DNA of 64,000 bases from contig NZ_JTAN02000012.1 in assembly GCF_000949135.2 (NCBI RefSeq), forward strand, positions 124,001-188,000, in the 5' to 3' direction. The position numbers and the translations under genes are program-made. The notes under the pieces are model-generated. The model did not search any database and was not told the origin of the DNA. It saw only the letters and a program-made list of their open reading frames with translations. Positions within the stretch are counted from its first letter, which is position 1. Every line of letters starts with the position of its first letter. The DNA comes from Burkholderia sp. USMB20 (lineage in GTDB: Bacteria > Pseudomonadota > Gammaproteobacteria > Burkholderiales > Burkholderiaceae). Shown piece after piece: positions 26,790 to 36,182 of the stretch.

Positions 26790-27111
26790 GGCGAGGCTCC
26801 TTTAAATGAATCGGACGGGCAACGGCCATTCGGGCCGCATGCCGCGGGAATCGGAGGAATCGGTGCGCGCTTGCCGGCGTGGCGCGGAAAAGAACGAGGA
26901 ACGACGAACAGCGAAGCGCTAAAACAGCGAAGAGCGAAGAGCGAAGAGCGAAGAGCGAAGAACAGCGAAGAGCGAAGAACAGCGAAGAACAGCGAACAGC
27001 GAAGAGCGGGGGATTGCGAGGAACGACGGAACGGCTGACCGGCCGACTTCGGATGTCAGGCGCGGGCCGCACGAGGCGGCCCGCGCCCGGACCTGTCGGT
27101 CGGGTTGGGCG
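26790..27111. other. comM-ubiK gap containing a short tandem repeat array
   Basis: No gene supported. Its main content is the 7/10-bp repeat array annotated separately. A comM promoter would be expected near 26800-26900 on the minus strand, but no consensus was recognised. Confidence 0.4.
26922..27008. repeat. Microsatellite-like array of AAGAGCG / AAGAACAGCG units
   Basis: About ten head-to-tail copies of the heptamer AAGAGCG mixed with the 10-mer AAGAACAGCG, in the untranslated region upstream of comM. The units differ by insertion of ACA. The purine-rich strand is the plus strand. Slippage could vary the copy number. Confidence 0.85.
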
Positions 27112-27363
27112 TCAGGCCTGGGACGCTGCGAGCTTCTGCTCGAGTTCCGCGACGCGCTTCTCGAGTTCCTCGAGACGCACGCGGGTGCGGGCGAGCACCT
27201 GTGCCTGCGTGTCGAACTCCTCGCGCGTGACGAGATCGAGCTTCGAGAAGCCTTGCGACAGCATGGCCTTCACGTTGCGCTCGACATCCTTGGCCGGCGA
27301 GTTTTTCAGCAGGTCGCTGACGCGCGACTGCAGGTCGTTGAAAACATCGCTGGGTTGCTTCAT
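27112..27363 (-). CDS. ubiK: UbiK (BMFP-domain) ubiquinone biosynthesis accessory factor
   Basis: 83 residues with the compact BMFP/YqiC layout: an N-terminal amphipathic part (MKQPSDVFNDLQSRVSDLLK), VKAMLSQGFSKLDLVTREEFD, and a C-terminal coiled coil (LARTRVRLEELEKRVAELEQ). In E. coli UbiK is a membrane-associated factor aiding aerobic ubiquinone assembly. It lies between comM and the divergent glnK-amtB, a common beta-proteobacterial arrangement. The ATG at 27363 is chosen because the family begins there. Upstream codons are not conserved-looking. Confidence 0.88.
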   Translation of the reverse strand: MKQPSDVFNDLQSRVSDLLKNSPAKDVERNVKAMLSQGFSKLDLVTREEFDTQAQVLARTRVRLEELEKRVAELEQKLAASQA

Positions 27364-27377
27364 GAGATTTCCTTCCT

Positions 27378-27394
27378 TGCACAAAAAGTGTGCA
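27378..27394. promoter_or_regulatory. NtrC-type binding site
   Basis: TGCAC-N7-GTGCA, a perfect inverted repeat (TGCACAAAAAGTGTGCA) fitting the NtrC consensus. It is about 260 bases upstream of the glnK sigma-54 promoter and only 15 bases upstream of the ubiK start, inside the ubiK leader. Confidence 0.6.
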
Positions 27395-27419
27395 TCTTCA
27401 GTTGCGTACGTGCCCATGA

Positions 27420-28067
<648 letters not shown>

Positions 28068-28100
28068 CAGACCAAGACAAGCGACAAGAGGAAACCCGAG

Positions 28101-29658
28101 ATGCGCAAACTTCTGATGTCCCTGCTGATGGCTGGCTCGCTGATCGCGGCTGGCGTCGGTCCGCGCTCGCCGACGACGCGGCCTCCGCCGCGCAGCGTCC
28201 GCGCCCGCCGCCACGGCGTCCGATGCATCGGCAGCCGCGGCTCCCGCCGCTTCGGCGCCGGCCGCCACCGACGCATCGCACCTGCCGCTGCCGCCGCACC
28301 CGCTTCGGGCGCCGCCTCCGACGCATCGGCCGCTGCGCCGCCACCCGCTTCGGGCGCCGCCTCCGACGCATCGGCCGCCGCGCCGCGTCCGCGCCGGCGC
28401 ACCCGCCGCCCCGACCGAGCCGTTCTCCGTCGATTCGTCGAAGATCAGTGCCGGCGACACCGCGTGGATGCTGACGTCCACCGCGCTCGTGCTGTTCATG
28501 ACGATCCCCGGCCTCGCACTGTTCTACGCGGGCATGGTCCGCAAGAAGAACGTGCTCGCGACCGTGATGCAGAGCTTCGCGATCACCGCCGCGATCACGG
28601 TGCTGTGGACGGTGGTGGGCTACAGCCTCGCGTTCACGCCGGGCAACGGCTTCATCGGCGGCCTGTCGCGCGTGTTCCTGCACGGCATGAACTACATCAA
28701 GGGCGACAAGGCGACCACGCTGACCGTCAGCCATCTCGCGACGACGATTCCGGAATCGGTCTACTTCGTCTACCAGATGACGTTCGCGATCATCACGCCG
28801 GCGCTGATCTGCGGCGCGTTCGCCGATCGCATGAAGTTCTCGGCGATGCTCGTGTTCATGACGCTCTGGTCGCTGATCGTCTATGTGCCGATCGCGCACA
28901 TGGTGTGGGAGCCGACCGGCTGGCTGTCGGCCGACGGCGTGCTCGACTTCGCGGGCGGCACGGTGGTGCACATCAACGCCGGTATCGCGGGCCTCGTGTC
29001 GTGCCTCGTGCTCGGCAAGCGCGTCGGCTACGGCCGCGAATCGATGGCGCCGCACAACCTGGTGCTGACGATGATCGGCGGCTCGATGCTGTGGGTCGGC
29101 TGGTTCGGCTTCAACGCGGGCTCCGCGGTCGCGGCCGACGGCCGTGCCGGCTTCGCGATGCTGACCACGCAAGTGGCGACCGCCTGCGCGGCGCTCGGCT
29201 GGATGTTTGCGGAATGGGTGGCGAAGGGCAAGCCGTCGGTGCTCGGCATCGTGTCGGGCGCGGTCGCGGGTCTCGTGGCGATCACGCCGGCTGCCGGCTT
29301 CGTCGGCGTCGCCGGTGCGCTCGTGATCGGCATCGCGGCGGGCGTGATCTGCTTCTGGTCGGCCACGTGGCTCAAGTCGAAGCTCGGCTACGACGATTCG
29401 CTCGACGCGTTCGGCGTGCACGGCATTGGCGGGATTCTTGGCGCGCTGCTGACGGGCGTGTTCGCGGTCAAGGACATCGGCGGCGCCGACGGCAGCCTGC
29501 TGCTGCAGGCGAAGGGCGTGCTGATCACGCTGGTCTACAGCGGCGTGCTGAGCTTCGTGCTGCTGAAGCTGATCGACCTGACGATTGGCCTGCGCGTGTC
29601 CGAAGAGGAAGAGCGCGAGGGCCTCGACGTGATCCTGCACGGCGAACATGTCGAATAA
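28101..29658 (+). CDS. amtB: Ammonium transporter AmtB, leader region frameshifted as read
   Basis: Ammonium channel of the Amt/Rh family. The signal peptide MRKLLMSLLMAGSLIAAGVG starts at 28101. The channel proper is open from about 28410 to the end: GDTAWMLTSTALVLFMTIPG, LALFYAGMVRKKNVL, FGFNAGSAVAADGRAG and DAFGVHGIGGILGALLTG, with the twin-His pore implied by the conserved His in VHG. Between them an Ala/Ser/Pro-rich linker is spread over all three frames, needing at least three single-base shifts (about 28160-28410). A channel this well kept argues for consensus errors in GC-rich repeats. The linker also holds a 45-bp tandem duplication. Confidence 0.88.
28297..28386. repeat. 45-bp tandem duplication in the amtB linker
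   Basis: Two copies (28297-28341 and 28342-28386) differing by one base, encoding PASGAASDASAAAP-type residues. The unit is 15 codons, so it keeps frame. Repeats in this linker may also confuse assembly. Confidence 0.9.
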
Positions 29659-29723
29659 GTCACAAGGATGACGGCGGGCCGCCGCGCAGACGGCGCCCGC
29701 CACGAATGAGCGCAGCGACTTCG

Positions 29724-29748
29724 GCCCGCCACCCGGCGGGCTTTTTTT
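29724..29748 (+). terminator. Rho-independent terminator after amtB
   Basis: GCCCGCC, loop ACCC, GGCGGGC, followed by seven T residues. Confidence 0.9.
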
Positions 29749-29899
29749 CTCCTGCCGCGTGCTGCCGTAGCGCATAACCCTTCAGGCTATCGGGTCAATA
29801 GCCGAAAACTTCCTCCATATCCTTGTGAAGCCGGGAACAATCCCCAAATGGGCAAGGCAATTGCTCTACAATCTTCATTCTCCCGCTCGCGAGTGATTC

Positions 29900-31189
29900 A
29901 TGGTTCCCCACCTCGTTACCGCGTTGAACGGTCCGCTGCTCGAGCTCGAGCAGAAGATCCTCGACGCGACGCCTGCGATCGAACGCTGGTTCAGGCTCGA
30001 ATGGCAGGAACACACCCCGCCGTTCTATTGTTCGGTGGACCTGCGCAACGCCGGTTTCAAGCTGGCGCCCGTCGACGCGAACCTGTTCCCCGGCGCGTTC
30101 AATAATCTGCCGTCCGAAGTGCTGCCGCTCGCCGTCCAGGCCGCGATGGCCGCGATCGAGAAGATCTGCCCGGACGCGAAGAACCTGCTCGTGATTCCCG
30201 AGCTGCCGACCCGCAACGCGTTCTACCTGGAAAACGTCGCGCGGCTCGCGACGATCATGCGCCAGGCCGGCCTGAACGTGCGCTTCGGCTCGCTCGACCC
30301 GAGCATCACCGACATGACGCCGATCACGCTGGCCGACGGCCAGAAGATCGTGCTCGAACCGCTCGAGCGTTCGCAGCGCCGCCTCGGCCTGAAGAATTTC
30401 GATCCGTGCTCGATCCTGCTGAACAACGACCTGTCGGCCGGGATTCCCGCCGTGCTGGAGAACCTGCACGAGCAGTACCTGCTGCCGCCGCTGCACGCGG
30501 GCTGGGCCGTGCGCCGCAAGTCGACGCACTTCTCGTGCTACGACGACGTCGCGAAGAAGTTCGCGAAGATGGTCGGCGTCGATCCGTGGATGGTGAATCC
30601 GTATTTCGCGCACGTCGAAGGCGTCGACTGGCAGGCGCATGAAGGCGAGCAGGCGCTCGCCGACGCGATCGACGGCGTGCTGAAGAAGATCGCGCGCAAG
30701 TACCGCGAATACGGCATCAGCGAGAAGCCGTACGTCGTCGTGAAGGCCGACGCGGGCACCGCCGGGCGCGGCGTGATGACCGTGCACGACGCGGCCGAGA
30801 TCGGCCGCATGTCGAAGGCCGAGCGCGCGCAGATGGCCGAGTCGAAGGCCGGGCTCGCGGTGCGCGACGTGATCGTCCAGGAAGGCGTCTACACGTTCGA
30901 GCGCGTCGGCGACGAAGTTGCCGAGCCGGTCGTGTACATGATCGACCGCTACGTGGTCGGCGGTTTCTACCGCACGCACGGCGGCCGCGAGCGCGACCAG
31001 AACCTGAACGCGCCCGGCATGCACTACGTGCCGCTCGGCTTCGAGCACACCGCGCTGCCGGATGCCGGCGCGAAGCCGGGCGCCGCGCCGCCGAACCGTT
31101 TCTACATGTACGGCGTCGTCGCGCGCCTGTCGCTGATCGCGTCGTCGATCGAACTGGAAAAGACCGATCCCGAAGCCATCCAGGTGTAA
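29900..31189 (+). CDS. gshA: Glutamate-cysteine ligase (proteobacterial ATP-grasp-like GshA)
   Basis: First enzyme of glutathione synthesis, 429 residues, of the class found in beta-proteobacteria and distinct from E. coli GshA. Conserved blocks include FYCSVDLRNAGFKLAPVDAN, NLFPGAFNNL, VVKADAGTAGRGVMTV (a nucleotide-loop-like segment) and NLNAPGMHYVPLGFEH. It lies 25 bases before gshB, so the whole two-step pathway is one unit. ATG at 29900 fits the family start MVPHLVTALNG. Confidence 0.93.
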   Translation: MVPHLVTALNGPLLELEQKILDATPAIERWFRLEWQEHTPPFYCSVDLRNAGFKLAPVDANLFPGAFNNLPSEVLPLAVQAAMAAIEKICPDAKNLLVIPELPTRNAFYLENVARLATIMRQAGLNVRFGSLDPSITDMTPITLADGQKIVLEPLERSQRRLGLKNFDPCSILLNNDLSAGIPAVLENLHEQYLLPPLHAGWAVRRKSTHFSCYDDVAKKFAKMVGVDPWMVNPYFAHVEGVDWQAHEGEQALADAIDGVLKKIARKYREYGISEKPYVVVKADAGTAGRGVMTVHDAAEIGRMSKAERAQMAESKAGLAVRDVIVQEGVYTFERVGDEVAEPVVYMIDRYVVGGFYRTHGGRERDQNLNAPGMHYVPLGFEHTALPDAGAKPGAAPPNRFYMYGVVARLSLIASSIELEKTDPEAIQV

Positions 31190-31214
31190 CGGCTTCGCTA
31201 CGTACAGGACCCGC

Positions 31215-32171
31215 ATGGACATTCTCTTTATCGCCGACCCGCTCGAGCGCTTCAAGATCTACAAGGATTCGACCTACGCGATGATGGCGGAGGCCGCGCG
31301 GCGCGGGCATGCGGTGTACGCGTGCCAGCCGCACCAGCTCGCATGGACGGGCTCGGGCGTCGAGGCGGACGTGCAGCGCGTGACGATCGTCGGCGACACG
31401 GCCGACCTGCATCGCCATCCGTGGTTCGAGGCGGCCGCGCACGAATCGCGTCAGCTGACGTCGTTCGACGCGGTGCTGATGCGCAAGGATCCGCCGTTCG
31501 ACATGGAATACGTGACGGCCACCTGGATGCTCGAGCTTGCCGAACGGGCGGGCGCGCGCGTGTTCAACAAGCCCCAGTCGATCCGCGATCACTCGGAGAA
31601 GCTCGCGATCGGCGAGTTTCCGCAGTTCGTCGCGCCGACGCTCGTCACGCGCGACGCCGCGCGCTTGCGTGCGTTCCATGCCGAGCATGGCGACGTGATC
31701 GTGAAGCCGCTCGACGGCATGGGCGGGATGGGCGTGTTCCGCGTGAAGGCCGACGGGATGAATCTCGGCGCGATCATCGAGATGCTCGGCCACGACGGCA
31801 CGCGCTCGCTGATGATCCAGAAGTTCATTCCGGAGATCACGGCGGGCGACAAGCGCATTCTGCTGATCGCCGGCGAGCCGGTGCCGTATTCGCTCGCGCG
31901 GATTCCGCAGGGCAGCGAGGTGCGCGGCAATCTCGCCGCGGGCGGGCTCGGCGTCGCGCAGCCGCTGACGCCGCGCGACCGCGAGATCGCCGCGACGCTC
32001 GGGCCGGTGCTCGCCGCGCGCGGGCTGCTGCTGGTCGGGCTCGACGCGATCGGCGACTGGCTGACCGAGGTGAACGTGACGAGCCCGACGTGCTTCCGCG
32101 AAATCATGGAGCAGACGGGTTTCGACGTCGCCGCGATGTTCATCGACGCGCTGGAGCGGGCGGCCGCGTAG
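31215..32171 (+). CDS. gshB: Glutathione synthetase
   Basis: ATP-grasp enzyme joining gamma-glutamylcysteine and glycine, 318 residues as usual. It shows MDILFIADPLERFKIYKDST at the start, the substrate segment VLMRKDPPFDMEYV, the ATP-grasp loop KPLDGMGGMGVF, and the magnesium/ATP region EVNVTSPTCFREI near the end. It follows gshA in the same operon. Confidence 0.95.
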   Translation: MDILFIADPLERFKIYKDSTYAMMAEAARRGHAVYACQPHQLAWTGSGVEADVQRVTIVGDTADLHRHPWFEAAAHESRQLTSFDAVLMRKDPPFDMEYVTATWMLELAERAGARVFNKPQSIRDHSEKLAIGEFPQFVAPTLVTRDAARLRAFHAEHGDVIVKPLDGMGGMGVFRVKADGMNLGAIIEMLGHDGTRSLMIQKFIPEITAGDKRILLIAGEPVPYSLARIPQGSEVRGNLAAGGLGVAQPLTPRDREIAATLGPVLAARGLLLVGLDAIGDWLTEVNVTSPTCFREIMEQTGFDVAAMFIDALERAAA

Positions 32172-32402
32172 CCCGCTTTCCGCGCAAGCCCGGCGGCGGC
32201 CGCGCAGGCCCCCCGTCGCCGGAGCGGTTCGACCGGCCTGCTACAATGCCCGCTTGCCCGGTGCCGCGACCAGCGCGCCGAAGGCCCGGCGGTCGGGCCG
32301 AAACCGTTGCAAGGCTGAACATGAAACGTTTCCCATACTCGCTATGCTCGTTGCCCCGCTGCGGGGCGTCGGCCCGCCAAGGGCGGCCGGGGGCAGTCTG
32401 AC

Positions 32403-32873
32403 ATGGCCGGGATTCTGATCATCGCGCACGCGCCGCTCGCCACCGCGCTGCGGGACTGCATCGCGCACATCTACGGCGGCGTGCCCGCGCGCATCGGCTG
32501 TATCGACGTGCTGGCGGACAGCGACCCGACCCAGGTGATGGCGTTCGCGCACGCGGAGCTCGCGCGGCTCAGGGAAGAGAACGGCGTCGTCGTGCTGACC
32601 GACATGTACGGCGCGACGCCCGCGAACATCGCGGGCCAGCTCGCGAAGCTCGACAACGTGCGCGTGCTGGCGGGCGTGAACCTGCCGATGCTGGTGCGCG
32701 CCGTCTGCTACCGTACCGTGCCGCTCGACAAGCTCGTCGACAAGGCGCTGTCCGGCGGCGCGAAGGGCGTCCACGAGGTGTCTGCCGGCACGCCGCCGCC
32801 GCCTTCGGAAACCGGCTGCGGCCAGTGCGCGCCGATTCCGCCCGAGCCGCAACCGCGCACCGAATCGCACTGA
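32403..32873 (+). CDS. PTS EIIA component, mannose family
   Basis: 156 residues. The EIIA-Man fold starts AGILIIAHAPLATAL with phospho-acceptor His9, and VVLTDMYGATPANIA is the second conserved segment. A Pro/Ser/Cys-rich tail (about 128-156) is extra. No EIIB or EIIC gene is nearby, so together with HPr and EI it forms a regulatory short PTS, as is usual in beta-proteobacteria. It lies 74 bases before ptsH. Confidence 0.92.
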   Translation: MAGILIIAHAPLATALRDCIAHIYGGVPARIGCIDVLADSDPTQVMAFAHAELARLREENGVVVLTDMYGATPANIAGQLAKLDNVRVLAGVNLPMLVRAVCYRTVPLDKLVDKALSGGAKGVHEVSAGTPPPPSETGCGQCAPIPPEPQPRTESH

Positions 32874-32947
32874 CCGTCCCGTTTTCCGTTTTAGACCGAC
32901 CCGCCGACGCACGTCGCCGGCGGCCTCGACCGACCCGACCGAGAATC

Positions 32948-33217
32948 ATGCTTCAACAAGAAACCACCATCGTCAACAAATTGGGGCTCCATGCGCGCGC
33001 ATCGGCCAAGCTTACGCAACTGGCCGGCAACTTCCAGTCGGAAGTCTGGATGACGCGCAACGGACGCAAGATCAACGCGAAAAGCATCATGGGCGTGATG
33101 ATGCTCGCGGCGGGCATCGGCAGCAGCGTGACGATCGAGACCGAAGGTCCGGACGAGCGCGAGGCGATGGACGCGTTGCTCAAGCTGATCGCGGACAAGT
33201 TCGGCGAAGGTCAGTGA
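32948..33217 (+). CDS. ptsH: Phosphocarrier protein HPr
   Basis: 89-residue HPr with the active-site sequence GLHARASAKL (His15) and the regulatory serine region NAKSIMGVMML (Ser46), which allows control by an HPr kinase. It transfers phosphate from EI to the EIIA encoded upstream. A hairpin terminator follows before ptsI. Confidence 0.95.
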   Translation: MLQQETTIVNKLGLHARASAKLTQLAGNFQSEVWMTRNGRKINAKSIMGVMMLAAGIGSSVTIETEGPDEREAMDALLKLIADKFGEGQ

Positions 33218-33257
33218 TCGGGGGGCTGCCCCGCGATCGTTGCCGTTTCGAAGCAGA

Positions 33258-33284
33258 ATGCCGCGTATGTCGCGGCATTTTTTT
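33258..33284 (+). terminator. Terminator between ptsH and ptsI
   Basis: ATGCCGCG, loop TATGT, CGCGGCAT and a run of seven T residues. A strong terminator within a gene set usually drawn as one operon implies that ptsI has its own promoter or depends on readthrough. Confidence 0.85.
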
Positions 33285-33424
33285 CGTCCGTAGCATTGAT
33301 GCGGAAATCGCAATGCTGCGCTGCATGCAGTCAGCACGGAGGTGCGGAATTTATAATCGCTAACCGGGGTCATAAGCGCATCGCAGCAGTGTGCCGCGGC
33401 TTTACATGTACAGAGGAGGTGCGC

Positions 33425-35197
33425 GTGTCCTTCACGCTGCATGGCATTCCCGTCTCACGTGGTATCGCGATCGGGCGAGCGTATCTGATCGCGCCGGCGG
33501 CGCTCGACGTCGCCCATTACCTGGTCGAGGCGAACCAGATCGACGCCGAGGTCGAGCGTTTCAGCACGGCGCGCGAGGTCGTGCATCGCGAACTCGAGGC
33601 GCTGCGCGCCGACCTGACCGACGACACCCCGACCGAAGTGGGCGCGTTCATCGACGTCCACGCGATGATCCTGAGCGACGCGATGCTCGTGCAGGAAACC
33701 ATCGACCTGGTCCGCACGCGACGCTACAACGTCGAATGGGCGCTGACCGAGCAGCTCGAGCTGCTCACGCGCCACTTCGACGATATCGAGGATGAATACC
33801 TGCGCGAGCGCAAGGCCGACATCGAGCAGGTGGTCGAGCGCGTGCTGAAGGCGCTCGCCGGTGCGCCGTCGGCGTCGCAGGCGCTCGATCGCGCGGCCAA
33901 GAACGGTACGAACGAGATGATTGTCGTCGCGCACGACATCGCGCCGGCCGACATGATGCAGTTCAAGACGCAGTCGTTCCAGGCGTTCGTCACCGATCTC
34001 GGCGGCCGCACGTCGCACACGGCGATCGTCGCGCGCAGCCTCGGCATTCCGGCCGCGGTCGGCGTCCAGCATGCGAGTTCGCTGATCCGCCAGGACGACC
34101 TGATCATCGTCGACGGCGACCAGGGGATCGTGATCGTCGATCCCGCGCCGATCGTCCTCGAGGAATATTCGTACCGCCAGTCCGAGAAGCTGCTCGAACA
34201 GCGCAAGCTGCAGCGCCTGAAGTTCTCGCCGACGCAAACCCTGTGCGGCACGAAGATCGACCTCTACGCGAACATCGAGCTGCCCGACGACGCGAAGGCG
34301 GCGGTCGAGGCCGGCGCGGTCGGCGTCGGGCTGTTCCGCTCCGAGTTCCTGTTCATGCATCAGAAGGAGATGCCCGAGGAGGAGGAGCAGTTCGCCGCGT
34401 ACAAGCGCGCGGTCGAGTGGATGAAGGGCATGCCGGTGACGATCCGCACGATCGACGTCGGCGCGGACAAGCCGCTCGAGGCGCTCGACGAAGGCTACGA
34501 GACGGCGCCGAACCCGGCGCTCGGCCTGCGTGCGATCCGCTGGAGCCTGTCCGAGCCGCAGATGTTCCTCACGCAGCTGCGCGCGATCCTGCGCGCGTCC
34601 GCGTTCGGGCAGGTGAAGATCCTGATCCCGATGCTCGCGCACGCGCAGGAGATCGACCAGACGCTCGACCTGATCCGCGAGGCGAAGCGCCAGCTCGACG
34701 ACGCGGGGCTCGCATACGATCCGAACGTGCGCGTCGGCGCGATGATCGAGATCCCGGCCGCGGCGATCGCGCTGCCGCTGTTCCTGAAGCGCTTCGATTT
34801 CCTGTCGATCGGCACGAACGACCTGATCCAGTACACGCTCGCGATCGACCGCGCGGACAACGCGGTCGCCCACCTGTACGACCCGCTGCATCCGGCGGTG
34901 CTGCACCTGATCGCCTATACGCTGCGCGAAGCGAAGCGCGCGGGCGTGTCGGTGTCGGTGTGCGGGGAGATGGCGGGCGATCCGGCGCTCACGCGCCTGT
35001 TGCTCGGGATGGGGCTCACCGAGTTCTCGATGCACCCGAGCCAGTTGCTGGTCGTGAAGCAGGAGATCCTGCGCGCGCACCTGAAGGCGCTCGAGAAGCC
35101 GACGGCCGACGTGCTGGCCGCGTTCGAGCCGGAGGAAGTGCAGGCCGCGCTCAAGCGCCTGTCGGTCGCGGAACCGCGCGCGGACGCGGCCGCCTAG
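33425..35197 (+). CDS. ptsI: PTS enzyme I (phosphoenolpyruvate-protein phosphotransferase)
   Basis: 590 residues. GTG start with AGAGGAGGT just ahead. The phospho-His loop GGRTSHTAIVARSLGIPAA places His198 as the acceptor. The PEP-binding barrel follows, with LFRSEFLFM, GLRAIRWSL, SIGTNDLIQYTLAIDR and the conserved VCGEMAG (Cys513). It phosphorylates HPr using PEP. Confidence 0.96.
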   Translation: MSFTLHGIPVSRGIAIGRAYLIAPAALDVAHYLVEANQIDAEVERFSTAREVVHRELEALRADLTDDTPTEVGAFIDVHAMILSDAMLVQETIDLVRTRRYNVEWALTEQLELLTRHFDDIEDEYLRERKADIEQVVERVLKALAGAPSASQALDRAAKNGTNEMIVVAHDIAPADMMQFKTQSFQAFVTDLGGRTSHTAIVARSLGIPAAVGVQHASSLIRQDDLIIVDGDQGIVIVDPAPIVLEEYSYRQSEKLLEQRKLQRLKFSPTQTLCGTKIDLYANIELPDDAKAAVEAGAVGVGLFRSEFLFMHQKEMPEEEEQFAAYKRAVEWMKGMPVTIRTIDVGADKPLEALDEGYETAPNPALGLRAIRWSLSEPQMFLTQLRAILRASAFGQVKILIPMLAHAQEIDQTLDLIREAKRQLDDAGLAYDPNVRVGAMIEIPAAAIALPLFLKRFDFLSIGTNDLIQYTLAIDRADNAVAHLYDPLHPAVLHLIAYTLREAKRAGVSVSVCGEMAGDPALTRLLLGMGLTEFSMHPSQLLVVKQEILRAHLKALEKPTADVLAAFEPEEVQAALKRLSVAEPRADAAA

Positions 35198-35254
35198 GCG
35201 GCGCGGACTGCGCGGCGAAACCGTCGCGCGCGTCGCGAAGGTAGCGAAACGTCG

Positions 35255-35278
35255 CGCATGCGCCGCCCGGCGCATGCG
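35255..35278. terminator. Hairpin between the convergent ptsI and moeB-like genes
   Basis: CGCATGCG at 35255-35262 and again at 35271-35278. The unit is itself palindromic. There is no clear T-run, so terminator function is only probable. Confidence 0.4.
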
Positions 35279-35297
35279 TTCATGCATCCCGCGCGCG

Positions 35298-36050
35298 TCA
35301 GTGCCGGCCCTGGCACACGGGGCAGTCGGCCTGGCGCGCGATCTTCATCGTCGTCCATTCCATCCGCAGCGAATCGAGCATCATCAGCCGCCCGTTGAGC
35401 GTCGTGCCGATCGCGCCGATCACGCGCAGCGCTTCGGCGGCCTGCATCGCGCCGATGATCCCGACCGTCGGCGCGAACACGCCCATCGTCGCGCACGCGA
35501 CTTCCTCGAACGGCTGGTCCTCCGGAAACACGCACGCGTAACAGGGCGCGGCCGGGTCGCGGAAGTCGAACGTGCTGATCTGGCCGTCGAAGCGCAGCGC
35601 GGCGCCCGACACGAGCGGCACGCCGTGCGCGACGCACGCGCGGTTGATCGCATGGCGCGTCGCAAAGTTGTCGGTGCAGTCGAGCACGACGGTCGCCTGC
35701 GGCACGTGCGCGTCGAGCCATGCATCGTCGACGCGCGCCGCGACCGCATGCACGGTCACTTCGGGGTTCAGTTGCGCGAGCGCGTCGCGCCCCGATTCGA
35801 CCTTGCTGCGGCCGACCGAGGCCGTCACGTGCAGGATCTGCCGCTGCAGGTTCGTGAGGTCGACCGTGTCGGCGTCGACGAGCGTGATCGTGCCGACCCC
35901 GGACGCCGCGAGATACATCGCGGCCGGCGAGCCGAGACCGCCGGCACCGACGACGATCGCATGCGCGTCGAGGAAGCGCTGCTGCGCCTCGATGCCGATT
36001 TCGTCGACGAGGATGTGGCGGGAGTAGCGGAGGAGTTGATCGTCGTTCAT
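35298..36050 (-). CDS. MoeB/ThiF family adenylyltransferase
   Basis: E1-like enzyme of 250 residues that adenylates the C-terminus of a ubiquitin-like sulfur carrier (MoaD or ThiS). It shows the ATP loop VVGAGGLGSPAAMYLA, DADTVDLTNLQRQILH, the catalytic-Cys region VACATMGVFAPTVG, and zinc ligands in CYACVF and the C-terminal CPVCQG. The start MNDDQLLRYSRHI is the family norm. Residues further upstream are unlikely to be translated. It lies downstream of ctpA on the same strand, but a terminator lies between. MoeB versus ThiF cannot be decided from sequence alone. Confidence 0.9.
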   Translation of the reverse strand: MNDDQLLRYSRHILVDEIGIEAQQRFLDAHAIVVGAGGLGSPAAMYLAASGVGTITLVDADTVDLTNLQRQILHVTASVGRSKVESGRDALAQLNPEVTVHAVAARVDDAWLDAHVPQATVVLDCTDNFATRHAINRACVAHGVPLVSGAALRFDGQISTFDFRDPAAPCYACVFPEDQPFEEVACATMGVFAPTVGIIGAMQAAEALRVIGAIGTTLNGRLMMLDSLRMEWTTMKIARQADCPVCQGRH

Positions 36051-36128
36051 GGGGGAGGTCGGGTGAGGCATGCCGCCGGCGGCGGCGCGGACGCCTCTGC
36101 GTCCATCTGCGTATTCTAGGCGCACATG

Positions 36129-36165
36129 AAAAACGGGCCATCGCGGTCTTCCCGCGATGGCCCGT
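36129..36165 (-). terminator. Terminator of ctpA
   Basis: 14-bp stem ACGGGCCATCGCGG / CCGCGATGGCCCGT with loop TCTTC. Read on the minus strand it is followed by TTTTTC and begins 18 bases after the ctpA stop. Confidence 0.85.
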
Positions 36166-36182
36166 CGGATGCCGGCCGGCGC

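Noticed and set aside
28101-29658. amtB as a true pseudogene
   Set aside because: The whole channel-forming part is intact and all shifts fall in a repetitive low-complexity linker, so sequence error is at least as likely.
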